Shown here: positions 28,162 through 35,810 of the stretch, piece after piece
Numbering within the stretch: the first letter of the stretch is position 1
How the letters are laid out: each line of letters begins with the position of its first letter
Source of the DNA: Paludibacteraceae bacterium
GTDB lineage: Bacteria; Bacteroidota; Bacteroidia; Bacteroidales; Paludibacteraceae
Direction of reading: 5' to 3'
DNA length: 36,848 nucleotides
Assembly: GCA_016938015.1 (NCBI GenBank)
Contig: JAFGVL010000082.1
Location: 1-36,848, forward strand
Notes under the pieces: model-generated
The model's database searches: none
Told to the model about the DNA's origin: nothing
What the model saw: only the letters and a program-made list of their open reading frames with translations
Program-made: the position numbers and the translations under genes

Positions 28162-28860
28162 ATGAATCCATTATTTTATCTGTCTGAAACATTTGAGTCT
28201 ATTCAAGGAGAAGGCAACTATGCAGGAACATATAGTTTTTTTGTGCGCTTTCAGCATTGCAACCTTAGGTGCTCGTGGTGCGATTCAAAATTTGCTTGGG
28301 GAGAAAACGAACAAGTAACTATTGTTTCTGCAACTGAACTGAAAACAACCATAAAAGCCTCAAAAGCACCCCACGTAATTTTAACCGGAGGAGAACCTAC
28401 CTTGTATCAATTAGACAAGTTGCTTGTGCCTAATAAGCAATACCACGTAGAAACTAATGGAACCATTCTCCCAACTCAAGCTCTGGATATTGTACTTCCC
28501 GACGGACATCGTATACAACGAGAAGCAATGGATGAACGTATTATACAGCATTTTAATTGGGTAATTTCGCCTAAATTAAAAAACGCCCAACAACAGGTGG
28601 ATACTACTAATTTATCCTATTGGGCTACCAAAAGCTGGGGCATATTTAAATTCATTATTCAACAAAAAGAAGATATTTCTGAAGTTACGGAAATGATACA
28701 AAAATTTAATATTGATAAAAAACGTGTATATATAGGATTAGAAGGCGTTACTAGCGAGTCGCAATTACAACCGAAACTTGTTGACGAAATTATTGCCAAC
28801 GGATTCAATTATTCGCCAAGGTTACAGGTGTTGCTTTGGGGAGCAAAAAGAATGAAATAA
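28162..28860 (+). CDS. queE: 7-carboxy-7-deazaguanine synthase QueE
   Basis: QueE is a radical SAM enzyme that contracts 6-carboxytetrahydropterin to 7-carboxy-7-deazaguanine. The cluster-binding CX3CX2C is C33-C37-C40 in QHCNLRCSWCD, and the N-terminal ETFESIQGEGNYAG and HVILTGGEPTL are family motifs. At 232 residues it is close to the usual size, with an insertion around 115-155 compared with short forms. It lies 38 bases after queC and 25 bases before queD. Confidence 0.94.
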   Translation: MNPLFYLSETFESIQGEGNYAGTYSFFVRFQHCNLRCSWCDSKFAWGENEQVTIVSATELKTTIKASKAPHVILTGGEPTLYQLDKLLVPNKQYHVETNGTILPTQALDIVLPDGHRIQREAMDERIIQHFNWVISPKLKNAQQQVDTTNLSYWATKSWGIFKFIIQQKEDISEVTEMIQKFNIDKKRVYIGLEGVTSESQLQPKLVDEIIANGFNYSPRLQVLLWGAKRMK

Positions 28861-28885
28861 AATTATTAATGTATCCATTTAGTGT

Positions 28886-29305
28886 ATGAAATACCAACTA
28901 ACCAAAGACTTTTCGTTTGAAGCCGCTCATCGTTTACTTAAAAACTATAGTGGTAAGTGCTCCAATAACCACGGGCATTCGTACCAAGTAAAATTACACA
29001 TAGAAGGCAATAGCTTGGATAATAAAGATATGTTGATTGATTTTACCGAAACCAAGCAACTAAAAACATGGATAGACCAAACCCTAGATCATGTAACAAT
29101 ATTGTGGAAAGAAGACCCCATGATTGAAAGCTTAAAATCGTTTGGCAATAAAGTGCTTGTTACAGAAAAGAACCCCACAGCCGAACATATAGCCGAACTT
29201 ATTTTAGCAAAAGCAGAAGCATTATTTAACAACGAATACATACATGTTTACTGTGTAGAAATTAACGAAACCTGTACCAGCGCAGCAAAGGTTTTTGCGA
29301 AATAA
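28886..29305 (+). CDS. queD: 6-carboxytetrahydropterin synthase QueD
   Basis: QueD forms 6-carboxy-5,6,7,8-tetrahydropterin from dihydroneopterin triphosphate. The zinc histidines H15, H29 and H31 and catalytic C25 are in FSFEAAHRLLKNYSGKCSNN and the adjoining HGHSY. The C-terminal YCVEINETCTSAA holds the substrate-binding glutamate region. The 139-residue length fits QueD. The queF gene follows after a longer gap containing a hairpin. Confidence 0.94.
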   Translation: MKYQLTKDFSFEAAHRLLKNYSGKCSNNHGHSYQVKLHIEGNSLDNKDMLIDFTETKQLKTWIDQTLDHVTILWKEDPMIESLKSFGNKVLVTEKNPTAEHIAELILAKAEALFNNEYIHVYCVEINETCTSAAKVFAK

Positions 29306-29390
29306 AGGTTCTCCAAACTCCTGTCTGTAAACCGGGAATATTTTAAACACAAGCCTTTTTTAGATAACAGAAATACAAAACAACTACTCA

Positions 29391-29425
29391 TCAACACACC
29401 CCCCAAACAGGTAGCTTTGTGTTGA
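29391..29425 (+). other. Hairpin upstream of queF
   Basis: TCAACACA (29391-29398) pairs perfectly with TGTGTTGA (29418-29425) around a 19-base loop that contains a run of six C followed by AAACAGG. It ends 18 bases before the queF ATG. There is no T-tract after it, so it is not a standard terminator. It does not match the preQ1-I consensus as I know it. Confidence 0.5.
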
Positions 29426-29443
29426 GACTAATACATCAAAAAA

Positions 29444-29815
29444 ATGGAATTTAAACACCTAGGCAAAAAAAGCAATAGCGCAAGCAAACAACTCGACACT
29501 TTTCCTACCCCCGAAAATGTATGTGTAGTAAAATTTGAAAGCAATGAGTTAACCAGTTTTTGTCCGGTTACCCACCAACCCGATTTTAACCAAGTTGTTA
29601 TTGAGTTTGCTCCAAATAAACTTTGCGTAGAGAGCAAAAGCTTAAAGCTTTATTTATGGTCTTTTAGAGAAGAAGCTAAATTTGCCGAAGCTTTAGCCGG
29701 AGAAATTGCCAACGATATTTTTAGTGCCATTCAACCCAATTGGGTAAAAGTTACCCTTATTCAAAATATTCGTGGCGGCTTACAACTAACAGCAACAGCC
29801 GAAAAGAAACAATAA
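29444..29815 (+). CDS. queF: NADPH-dependent 7-cyano-7-deazaguanine reductase QueF
   Basis: QueF reduces the preQ0 nitrile to the preQ1 amine. The thioimide-forming cysteine is C40 in LTSFCPVTHQPDF, D47 is the proton donor, and the NADPH motif CVESKSLKLYLWSFRE is at 61-76. It is a compact unimodular form of 123 residues, shorter than B. subtilis QueF (165) at the C-terminus. All catalytic residues are present, so it should be active. Confidence 0.94.
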   Translation: MEFKHLGKKSNSASKQLDTFPTPENVCVVKFESNELTSFCPVTHQPDFNQVVIEFAPNKLCVESKSLKLYLWSFREEAKFAEALAGEIANDIFSAIQPNWVKVTLIQNIRGGLQLTATAEKKQ

Positions 29816-29843
29816 AAAAAGGCATAAAAATTTATGCCTTTTT
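29814..29843. terminator. Bidirectional terminator between queF and the lipoprotein gene
   Basis: A run of seven A then GGCATAAA (29821-29828) pairs with TTTATGCC (29831-29838) followed by five T. It ends both the que operon and the converging gene at 29867. Confidence 0.9.
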
Positions 29844-29866
29844 ACTATGTGATAAAATTATTCTGC

Positions 29867-30634
29867 TCAATTGACTAATCCGGTAGTAATATCTACAGTG
29901 TAAACATCTCCATCAATGTTTATTGTAGCGTTACTATCACCTAAAAACGTAACTGTTCCGTTATACTCAAATGCTCTATTATCTGAAGTAGTTCCTTTTA
30001 TAGTTACAAAAGCTTGTCCACTAACTATATTTCGAGAACCATCAGTGCTCACTTCACAATCTTGAAATTTAATATCGGTAGTACTGTTAATTTTCTTTGC
30101 TGTGGTTTTAAACGTATGTTCCCCATTTCTGGTAAATGTGCCGTTTAAGGTCCAGATAGTATCTAAAACGAGGCTGCCGGTTAACAAATCTGTGTACTCA
30201 AAATGCCCTACGCCATTATGCGATGAGCTGTATTTAGGCAAATCAACAGCACCATTGTATTCAAAATCAGATTTAATTGTACTCAAAAGCACATCGCCTA
30301 CAACAAACAACTCGTGTTTGTATTTCCACCAATAATTCCAAGTACCAATAACACCTGAAGAAGTAGAACTAATAGTGCCACTATCAGAAAAAGTACTATC
30401 AGCTAGTATTTTTTGGTAACTAGCAGAGCGTAAATCGTTATCTGTATCGGTAGCCGAAGCAGTAGCCGAAGCTTGAACAAAACCCGATGCTCCTCCACTG
30501 TTCGAAGCAATTGCTGCAGCTGTTAACTCGGCAGCTTCTGAAGTAGAAATTGCATTCGTATCTTCTTCTTCATCTTTACAAGAATATGCTAAAAACAATA
30601 GGACTGCCAATAATAAGTAGCTAATTCTTTTCAT
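29867..30634 (-). CDS. Hypothetical secreted lipoprotein
   Basis: The 255-residue product has a lipoprotein signal (MKRISYLLLAVLLFLAYSC, lipidated C19) followed by acidic KDEEEDTN, the kind of sequence that can act as a surface-export signal in Bacteroidota. An Ala/Ser-rich low-complexity segment (about 30-65) comes next. The rest is rich in beta-strand patterns with Thr, Gly and Asn (LVLDTIWTLNGTFTRNGEHTF, FEYNGTVTFLGDSNATINIDG). I do not recognise a family. A strong consensus promoter lies upstream and a terminator downstream, so it is a single-gene unit. Confidence 0.8.
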   Translation of the reverse strand: MKRISYLLLAVLLFLAYSCKDEEEDTNAISTSEAAELTAAAIASNSGGASGFVQASATASATDTDNDLRSASYQKILADSTFSDSGTISSTSSGVIGTWNYWWKYKHELFVVGDVLLSTIKSDFEYNGAVDLPKYSSSHNGVGHFEYTDLLTGSLVLDTIWTLNGTFTRNGEHTFKTTAKKINSTTDIKFQDCEVSTDGSRNIVSGQAFVTIKGTTSDNRAFEYNGTVTFLGDSNATINIDGDVYTVDITTGLVN

Positions 30635-30666
30635 AATTTATATGTTTTAAATTGTTAAAATATGTA

Positions 30667-30699
30667 CAAATATACATATTTTTTTAATGGAGCATCAAA
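30667..30699 (-). promoter_or_regulatory. Promoter of the hypothetical lipoprotein gene
   Basis: TATATTTG (30667-30674, minus strand) and TTTG (30696-30699) are separated by 21 bases, an exact consensus match. The -7 box ends 32 bases before the ATG. Confidence 0.7.
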
Positions 30700-30765
30700 A
30701 AACCTAACATTTAACTTTTAACTTCAATCAACCTTAGGGCGTTAAAGGTATTTATAGGCTTTCTG

Positions 30766-30794
30766 TTGTATTTGAAATAAATAACTTATATTTG
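30766..30794 (+). promoter_or_regulatory. Putative promoter of lpxK-pnp
   Basis: TTG (30766-30768) and TATATTTG (30787-30794) are 18 bases apart. The -7 box ends about 108 bases before the lpxK ATG, leaving a leader with no clear structure. Confidence 0.45.
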
Positions 30795-30902
30795 TAGTTT
30801 AAGCAATTGCCTTTAAAATAATGATATAGCAAACAAACCTTAGCTTCATAGCTTCGTTTTTTAGCAAGTACCATTTTTTTTACACATTGAAATTATCCGC
30901 AT

Positions 30903-32003
30903 ATGAAAACTCTTCTGCTACCACTTATGTTACTGTACCAACTTGGTGTCGGATTCCGGAATTGGATGTTCAACATCGGTATTTTAAGCAGTAAAAAATA
31001 CGATTTGCCTATTATTTCTGTAGGCAATATTACCGTAGGAGGCACCGGTAAAACCCCTCATACCGAATACCTGCTTAGGCTCTTATCTCCCAGCATGAAA
31101 GTAGCCATGTTAAGCAGAGGATACAAACGAAACACCCACGGATTTATACTTGCTGATGCAAACTCAGACAGCGACAGTATTGGCGATGAACCCTATCAAA
31201 TTCAGAAAAAATTCAAAGATGTGATAGTAGCTGTTGACGGCAACCGATGCCGAGGCATAGAAAGTTTATTAGAGTCGGAACATGGCAAAGAACTTGGCGC
31301 AATTGTATTGGACGATGCTTTTCAGCACCGTTATGTAGAACCGGGCATAAACATTTTACTTACCGATTTTAGCCGACTGTTAACACACGATTCCTTATTA
31401 CCCGTAGGTAATCTAAGAGAACCTGCCAGCAACCGAAAAAGAGCCAATATTGTAATTGTTACAAAATGTCCTGAAACCGCTCAACCAATTGACTACAGGC
31501 TAATAACAAAAGATTTAAATTTATTCCCGTATCAGAATTTATACTTTTCAAAATACGAGTACGAGAAAATTACACCTCTATTCGAAAAAGATAAAAAAAC
31601 AGGTATTGATTTAACGGTAAAAATACTTTTGGAAGAGAAATACGAAGTATTTTTGGTAACAGGTATTGTATCACAACAGTATATGATTGAATATTTATTA
31701 AACTACACCAACAAACTTCAACCAATTGAATACCCCGATCACCACCAATATACTGCCGAAGATTTAACAAGTATCAGTAAAAAATTTATTGATAGTGAAG
31801 AAGCAAAAAAAATTATTATCACAACCGAAAAAGATGCTACTCGATTAATTGACAACCCCAATGTGCCGGATGACATCAAACCATTTATGTATGTTTTACC
31901 AATTAAAGTGGTTTTTCTATTCGATCAGGAAAAGAAATTTAACGAACAAATTTTAGGCTATGTTAGCAAAAATAAAACAAACCGCGGATTATTTAAAAAA
32001 TAA
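30903..32003 (+). CDS. lpxK: Tetraacyldisaccharide 4'-kinase
   Basis: LpxK phosphorylates the lipid A precursor to form lipid IVA at the inner membrane. The Walker A region VGNITVGGTGKTPHTEYLL contains GGTGKT at 46-51, SRGYKRNTHG follows at 71-80, and DDAFQHR is at 137-143; all are family hallmarks. An N-terminal hydrophobic helix (about 3-17) would anchor it to the membrane. The 366-residue length is normal. Its last 44 bases overlap the next gene in another frame, so the two are translationally linked. Confidence 0.95.
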   Translation: MKTLLLPLMLLYQLGVGFRNWMFNIGILSSKKYDLPIISVGNITVGGTGKTPHTEYLLRLLSPSMKVAMLSRGYKRNTHGFILADANSDSDSIGDEPYQIQKKFKDVIVAVDGNRCRGIESLLESEHGKELGAIVLDDAFQHRYVEPGINILLTDFSRLLTHDSLLPVGNLREPASNRKRANIVIVTKCPETAQPIDYRLITKDLNLFPYQNLYFSKYEYEKITPLFEKDKKTGIDLTVKILLEEKYEVFLVTGIVSQQYMIEYLLNYTNKLQPIEYPDHHQYTAEDLTSISKKFIDSEEAKKIIITTEKDATRLIDNPNVPDDIKPFMYVLPIKVVFLFDQEKKFNEQILGYVSKNKTNRGLFKK

Positions 32004-32772
32004 GCTCCCTGTAATACCTACTACCGCCATTATCCTAGGAACCGGCTTAGGCGAACTGGCCACAGAAATAACCAACAAAACAGAAATTCCTTACGAAACT
32101 ATTCCTAATTTTCCGATTTCGACCGTTGAAGGGCATAGCGGCAAACTTATACTAGGCAAACTAGGCAAAACACCTATACTTGCCATGCAAGGTCGGTTTC
32201 ATTTTTACGAAGGTTATAACATGAAGGAAGTTACTTTTCCGGTGCGAGTAATGGCTGCCTTGGGAGTAAAAACACTCTTACTTTCGAATGCAGCGGGTGG
32301 CATGAATCCTAATTTTGAAATAGGCGACATTATGATTATCCGTGACCATATCAACCTTTTTCCCGAGCATCCGTTGCGTGGTAAAAATTTCAACGAACTA
32401 GGCGTACGCTTCCCCGACATGAGCGAAGCATACTCTAAACGCCTTATTACCAAAGCCAAACAAATAGCCCACGAAAATAATATCAAGGTACAAGAAGGTG
32501 TTTATGTGGGCACGCAAGGACCAACTTTTGAAACTCCGGCAGAATACAACTATTTTCGCATTATTGGAGGCGATGCCGTAGGCATGAGCACCGTACCCGA
32601 AGTAATTGTAGCTAACCATGCAGGCATACAATGCTTTGCACTTTCTATTATAACCGACTTAGGTGTGCCCGGAAAAATTGTAGAAGTAACCCACGAAGAA
32701 GTACAGCAAATTGCCAATAAAATACAGCCATTAATGACTACTATTATGAGAGAATTAATAAATTCCGTCTAA
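31960..32772 (+). CDS. punA: Purine nucleoside phosphorylase
   Basis: This enzyme splits purine nucleosides with phosphate to free base and ribose 1-phosphate. It is of the trimeric, mammalian-like type: GTGLGEL near 28, EGHSGKL near 57, SNAAGGMNPNFEIGDIM, GPTFETPAE and GDAVGMSTVPEVIVA. The 270-residue length matches. The ATG at 31960 lies 44 bases inside the end of lpxK. A hairpin terminator follows its stop. Confidence 0.94.
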   Translation: MLAKIKQTADYLKNKLPVIPTTAIILGTGLGELATEITNKTEIPYETIPNFPISTVEGHSGKLILGKLGKTPILAMQGRFHFYEGYNMKEVTFPVRVMAALGVKTLLLSNAAGGMNPNFEIGDIMIIRDHINLFPEHPLRGKNFNELGVRFPDMSEAYSKRLITKAKQIAHENNIKVQEGVYVGTQGPTFETPAEYNYFRIIGGDAVGMSTVPEVIVANHAGIQCFALSIITDLGVPGKIVEVTHEEVQQIANKIQPLMTTIMRELINSV

Positions 32773-32800
32773 AAAATTTGAAGCTATTTTTCCCATATAC

Positions 32801-32846
32801 ACAAAGAGCGTGAAGTAATTACTTACTTTACGCTCTCTCTTTGTGG
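32801..32846 (+). terminator. Terminator after the nucleoside phosphorylase gene
   Basis: AGAGCGTGAAGTAA (32805-32818) pairs with TTACTTTACGCTCT (32823-32836), 14 bp with one G-U pair and a 4-base loop. A T-rich but interrupted tail follows. Confidence 0.8.
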
Positions 32847-32881
32847 TCTTTTATCTTTGTTCTTTACTCTTTTCTCTAATA

Positions 32882-33598
32882 TTACCAATCATTGGTATTT
32901 GCCTTATTTACTACCATTTTATACATTAACTTACGTACATCATCAATGGTAGCAGTGCATTTTTTGGTAAGGGCAGAAAAAGCTTCGGTTTCGGCCTTGT
33001 TGTTGCCTTCGTTTAACGAATTTTTATAGCGTTCTATCGGTTGTGGGTTGGTAAGTATAGGCGTAATTTGTAGCGGAGCCATTCTTCCAATAAGTTTCGA
33101 ATAATCTAATTTTGCAGCCGTCATAGGCATTTGCACCACTTTGGCAGCCGCTCGTTGCACCGATAATTTAATACGCACTCGGTTGGATTTAATATCTATT
33201 CGGTAATTTAAATAAGCACTAAAGGTATAATCGTTGATGGTTTTTACATTGGCATTCATAAACTCAAAACTGGTTTTAGAAAAATCTTTTAAATACTTTT
33301 TTCCAATGATTTGTCCGGCAGCCCTATCTTTTACATCAATCGTACTGTTTGGATCATCCACACCGGTAGTAAAATACGCTACCAGTTTGTTATAAATTTC
33401 ATCTTGCAACATGTCAATACTGTCAAGAATTACAATAAACTGTAACTCGTTGTTAGCGTCCACAAAAATTTGATAGCCTTTAACGCTATCTTGTTGCAAT
33501 ACAAAAGAAACCAAGTTTTTTTTATTCGGAGTTGCTTCTTGTCCAACAATAGAACTCAATACACAAAGGGCACTAAATAAAAGGATTATTTTTTTCAT
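32882..33598 (-). CDS. Secreted DUF4468-type protein
   Basis: The 238-residue product starts with a signal peptide ending near SSIVGQ (20). Residues about 45-150 fit the DUF4468 (TBP-like fold) pattern found in Bacteroidota: an aligned MLQDEIYNKLVAYF helix, DVKDRAAGQIIGKKYL, and a strand-rich YRIDIKSNRVRIKLS segment. The C-terminal part, rich in charged residues, shows no known domain. The biological role of this family is unknown. It is the last chromosomal gene before the integrated element. Confidence 0.75.
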   Translation of the reverse strand: MKKIILLFSALCVLSSIVGQEATPNKKNLVSFVLQQDSVKGYQIFVDANNELQFIVILDSIDMLQDEIYNKLVAYFTTGVDDPNSTIDVKDRAAGQIIGKKYLKDFSKTSFEFMNANVKTINDYTFSAYLNYRIDIKSNRVRIKLSVQRAAAKVVQMPMTAAKLDYSKLIGRMAPLQITPILTNPQPIERYKNSLNEGNNKAETEAFSALTKKCTATIDDVRKLMYKMVVNKANTNDW

Positions 33599-33630
33599 CA
33601 GAAGAATATTAAGGTTTAGCTAGATGCAAA

Positions 33631-33638
33631 CAAAGATA
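33631..33638 (-). promoter_or_regulatory. Putative -7 box of the DUF4468 gene
   Basis: TATCTTTG on the minus strand matches TAnnTTTG and ends 32 bases before the ATG. No TTG or TTTG at the proper upstream distance is seen. Confidence 0.4.
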
Positions 33639-33698
33639 GAAAGTTTTTGAAAAAATAAAAATTAACGACTTTATTAAACTAGCTGATTACGTCTAAAA

Positions 33699-33730
33699 CA
33701 AAAAGAGCTGCATTTCTGCAACTCTTTTTG
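33699..33730 (-). terminator. Terminator hairpin left of the integration site
   Basis: CAAAAAGAGCTGCA (33699-33712) pairs with TGCAACTCTTTTTG (33717-33730), with a single non-Watson-Crick position that is a U-G pair when read on the minus strand. Both sides have A or T runs. No minus-strand gene lies immediately to its right, so it appears to have lost its partner. That is expected if it originally followed a tRNA gene now split by an inserted element. Confidence 0.75.
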
Positions 33731-33742
33731 TGGTACCACCAG
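33730..33742 (-). other. Candidate att site: 3' end of a tRNA gene
   Basis: Read on the minus strand, CTGGTGGTACCAC(A) directly precedes the terminator. It has the form of the end of a T-stem, a 7-base acceptor strand TGGTACC and discriminator A. From memory it matches the 3' end of tRNA-Phe in Flavobacterium-type genomes. The match is lost to the right, where a complete tRNA would continue. This is what a tRNA-targeting integrase leaves at the integrase-distal half of a split site. Confidence 0.45.
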
Positions 33743-33868
33743 TACTATTATTTTGCAATATACAGCCATGCTAAAAATACCCATTTTCTAACTACTTGAT
33801 ACATATATACATTGAAATACAATATTTTACATGTATAAAAAACATTGCTTTTAATTTTAAATACTTTC

Positions 33869-33918
33869 ATCTTGTGGTGCAAATGTGGTGCAAATTTTAT
33901 ATATTTGCACCACAAGAT
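33869..33918. repeat. Three-copy TGTGGTGCAAAT repeat forming a dyad
   Basis: TGTGGTGCAAAT occurs twice head to tail (33873-33884 and 33884-33895). A third copy is inverted (ATTTGCACCACA, 33903-33914). The outer copies belong to perfect 16-base inverted arms, 33869-33884 and 33903-33918. The right arm contains the putative integrase -7 box. These could be recombinase arm-type sites or operators for a repressor. Confidence 0.9.
33900..33907 (+). promoter_or_regulatory. Putative -7 box of the integrase gene
   Basis: TATATTTG fits TAnnTTTG and ends 33 bases before the integrase ATG. It lies inside the right arm of the dyad, so any protein binding the dyad would block it. The nearest upstream TTG is 25 bases away, longer than usual. 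Confidence 0.45.
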
Positions 33919-33940
33919 ATAACAAAAATTGCACTAAATT

Positions 33941-35290
33941 ATGGCAACAGTTACAGCATTTATTAGGGTATCTACAAAAAAAACGAACGAAGTAAATATT
34001 CGTTTCCGATTAAGAGATGGTCGCACTTTGCAATTATTTCATAAAAGTGAGATCCCTGTTAAACCCTCCGATTGGGATTCAACTACCCAGGCAATAAAAG
34101 CAAAAGTTATATACGACAATCAAAAAAGGGCTGATTTTAATAAGTCCGTCAATAATAGGAAAGCGTTGATTATCGACATATATAATGCTCAGTCGATTAA
34201 AGATAATCTTACATCTGATTGGCTCGAAGATGCTATTGATAGGAAAATTAACCCCTCTAAATATAAATTAGAAGAGCCGGAGAAAGAAGAACTTCTTAAA
34301 GTAATTCAGTTTATTGACAACTTTGTATCAACTGCCCATTTGCGTAAAGACAAACAAACCGGTCGTTACCTTTCTCCCAACACTAAAAAACAGTATGTTA
34401 CAACAGCAAATCACTTGAAAAGATTTGCCAAGTTAACTAAAAAAGAAGATTTTAAATTTTCTGATATAAATCAAAAGTTTTATTCTAATTTTGTCGAATA
34501 TTTACAAAAAGAAATTCAAAAAGTTGATGATAATGGCATTCCATTATTCAATGAAGATAAAACACCTAAGCTGCTAAAGAAAAGTTTTACTCAAAATTCC
34601 GTTGGAAAATATATCCGAGCATTAAAAGTAATGCTTAATGAAGCAACAAGGGTGGGTGTAAATTCAGGTATTGCCTACAATGAGTTTCATGTTTTCAACG
34701 AAGATGTAGATAATATTTATCTCGATGAAAATGAGCTAACTATTTTAAAGGATGCCGACCTTAAGAATATACCATATTTAGATCGTGCTAGAGATTGGTT
34801 TTTATTATTGGCTTGGACTGGTTGCAGATTTAGTGATTTAGAAAAAATAGCTCGCACTGATATTAAAGATGGATTTATTACATTCAGACAGCAAAAAACA
34901 AATACAAAAGTTACTATTCCTTTGCATCCAGTAGTATTAGAGGTTCTAGAAAAATATAATTACAGCATGCCTAATTCTATTACCAATCAAAAGTTTAATG
35001 ATTATATAAAAGAGGTCGCAAAAGCAGCTGAGATCGATTCTCCCGAAGTAATTACAAAAACAATAGGGGGAGTTCTCAAATCAACCACTTTCCCCAAATA
35101 TAAGCTTATTACAAGCCATACCGGACGGAGAAGTTTTTGCACAAATATGTACAAACGAGGTCTCCCAACTTTAATGATAATGAGTATCTCTGGCCATAAA
35201 ACAGAAAAATCATTTCTAAAGTATATAAAAGTTAGACAAGAAGAACACGCTGCAATGATGGCCGCTAAATGGAAAGAAATTTATAAATAA
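33941..35290 (+). CDS. Tyrosine recombinase (integrase)
   Basis: The 449-residue protein has an N-terminal arm-binding-like region (about 1-110), a SAM-like core-binding domain (about 120-240) and a catalytic domain (about 260-440). The catalytic residues are visible: R296 in AWTGCRFSDL, a lysine near 319 in QQKTNTK, H393 and R396 in SHTGRRSF, H419 in SISGHKT and the nucleophile Y428 in FLKYIKV. This is the common Bacteroidota integrase type found in prophages and integrative elements. The nearby tRNA-like fragment suggests its target. Two unknown genes follow on the same strand. Confidence 0.95.
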   Translation: MATVTAFIRVSTKKTNEVNIRFRLRDGRTLQLFHKSEIPVKPSDWDSTTQAIKAKVIYDNQKRADFNKSVNNRKALIIDIYNAQSIKDNLTSDWLEDAIDRKINPSKYKLEEPEKEELLKVIQFIDNFVSTAHLRKDKQTGRYLSPNTKKQYVTTANHLKRFAKLTKKEDFKFSDINQKFYSNFVEYLQKEIQKVDDNGIPLFNEDKTPKLLKKSFTQNSVGKYIRALKVMLNEATRVGVNSGIAYNEFHVFNEDVDNIYLDENELTILKDADLKNIPYLDRARDWFLLLAWTGCRFSDLEKIARTDIKDGFITFRQQKTNTKVTIPLHPVVLEVLEKYNYSMPNSITNQKFNDYIKEVAKAAEIDSPEVITKTIGGVLKSTTFPKYKLITSHTGRRSFCTNMYKRGLPTLMIMSISGHKTEKSFLKYIKVRQEEHAAMMAAKWKEIYK

Positions 35291-35345
35291 TGTTTTAGAC
35301 TCTATTTGATTAAATCTTAAATGACCGATAAAAAGTTAAAATAAA

Positions 35346-35801
35346 ATGAATACCGTACAAACAGAAGAATTTGCCAAAGTGTGTAAAGAATTAAGCACCT
35401 ATTTTTTCAGTTTAGCACCTGAGCCTCATACCTATCAATCATCAGAGGGGTACGAAGAATCCTATATTGGAAGTTTTGACAAATTAAAGAAACCTGAAAA
35501 CAGTAGCAAATTTCCTAAACCACCATATAATTTAGAATATTTCCGTCAATACTATTTAGAATTTAACAATGAGACTAAAGAGAACATAAAAATATCGGAT
35601 ATAGGATTTGTCAATAAGTTAATAAAACATTTTTTAGATAATTGTCTGCCTTATGAGAAATTATTGCCTGTCGAAGAACAATTTTTTAGAGAAAGATTGT
35701 TTGATGAAGCAGAGTTGTTGTATAACTTCAAATTAATATCACGAGAAATTAATCAAAAATACGGTTCTATCTCCCTAATAGGAGACCCGCTTCCATTCTA
35801 A
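35346..35801 (+). CDS. Unrecognised element protein, 151 residues
   Basis: I recognise no family. The product is soluble, without a signal peptide or membrane segment. It is rich in aromatic and charged residues, with a Pro/Lys-rich stretch (KKPENSSKFPKPPYN, about 48-62) followed by predicted helices (EYFRQYYLEFN, EEQFFRERLFDEAELLYNF). The ATG at 35346 is preceded by an A-rich leader, as is usual here. The next gene begins 9 bases after its stop, so the two are probably translated together. It is AT-rich like the integrase. Confidence 0.65.
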   Translation: MNTVQTEEFAKVCKELSTYFFSLAPEPHTYQSSEGYEESYIGSFDKLKKPENSSKFPKPPYNLEYFRQYYLEFNNETKENIKISDIGFVNKLIKHFLDNCLPYEKLLPVEEQFFRERLFDEAELLYNFKLISREINQKYGSISLIGDPLPF

Positions 35802-35810
35802 GCTCTTCTT

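Larger units (their letters stand above)
33599..33940. other. 342-base boundary region between chromosome and element
   Basis: No gene is present. In order it holds a -7-like box for the DUF4468 gene (TATCTTTG, minus strand, 33631-33638), a hairpin terminator (33699-33730), a sequence like the 3' end of a tRNA (33730-33742), about 125 bases of AT-rich DNA without visible features, and a three-copy repeat/dyad (33869-33918) that overlaps the integrase promoter. Confidence 0.8.

Noticed and set aside
29306-29345. Possible preQ1-I riboswitch near AGGTTCTCC after queD
   Set aside because: The loop and A-rich tail expected for preQ1-I are absent, and the short AGG/CCT pairing is not convincing.
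33743-33868. Remainder of a tRNA gene next to the tRNA-like 3' fragment
   Set aside because: No T-loop, anticodon arm or D-arm sequence is present, so only a 3' fragment can be claimed.
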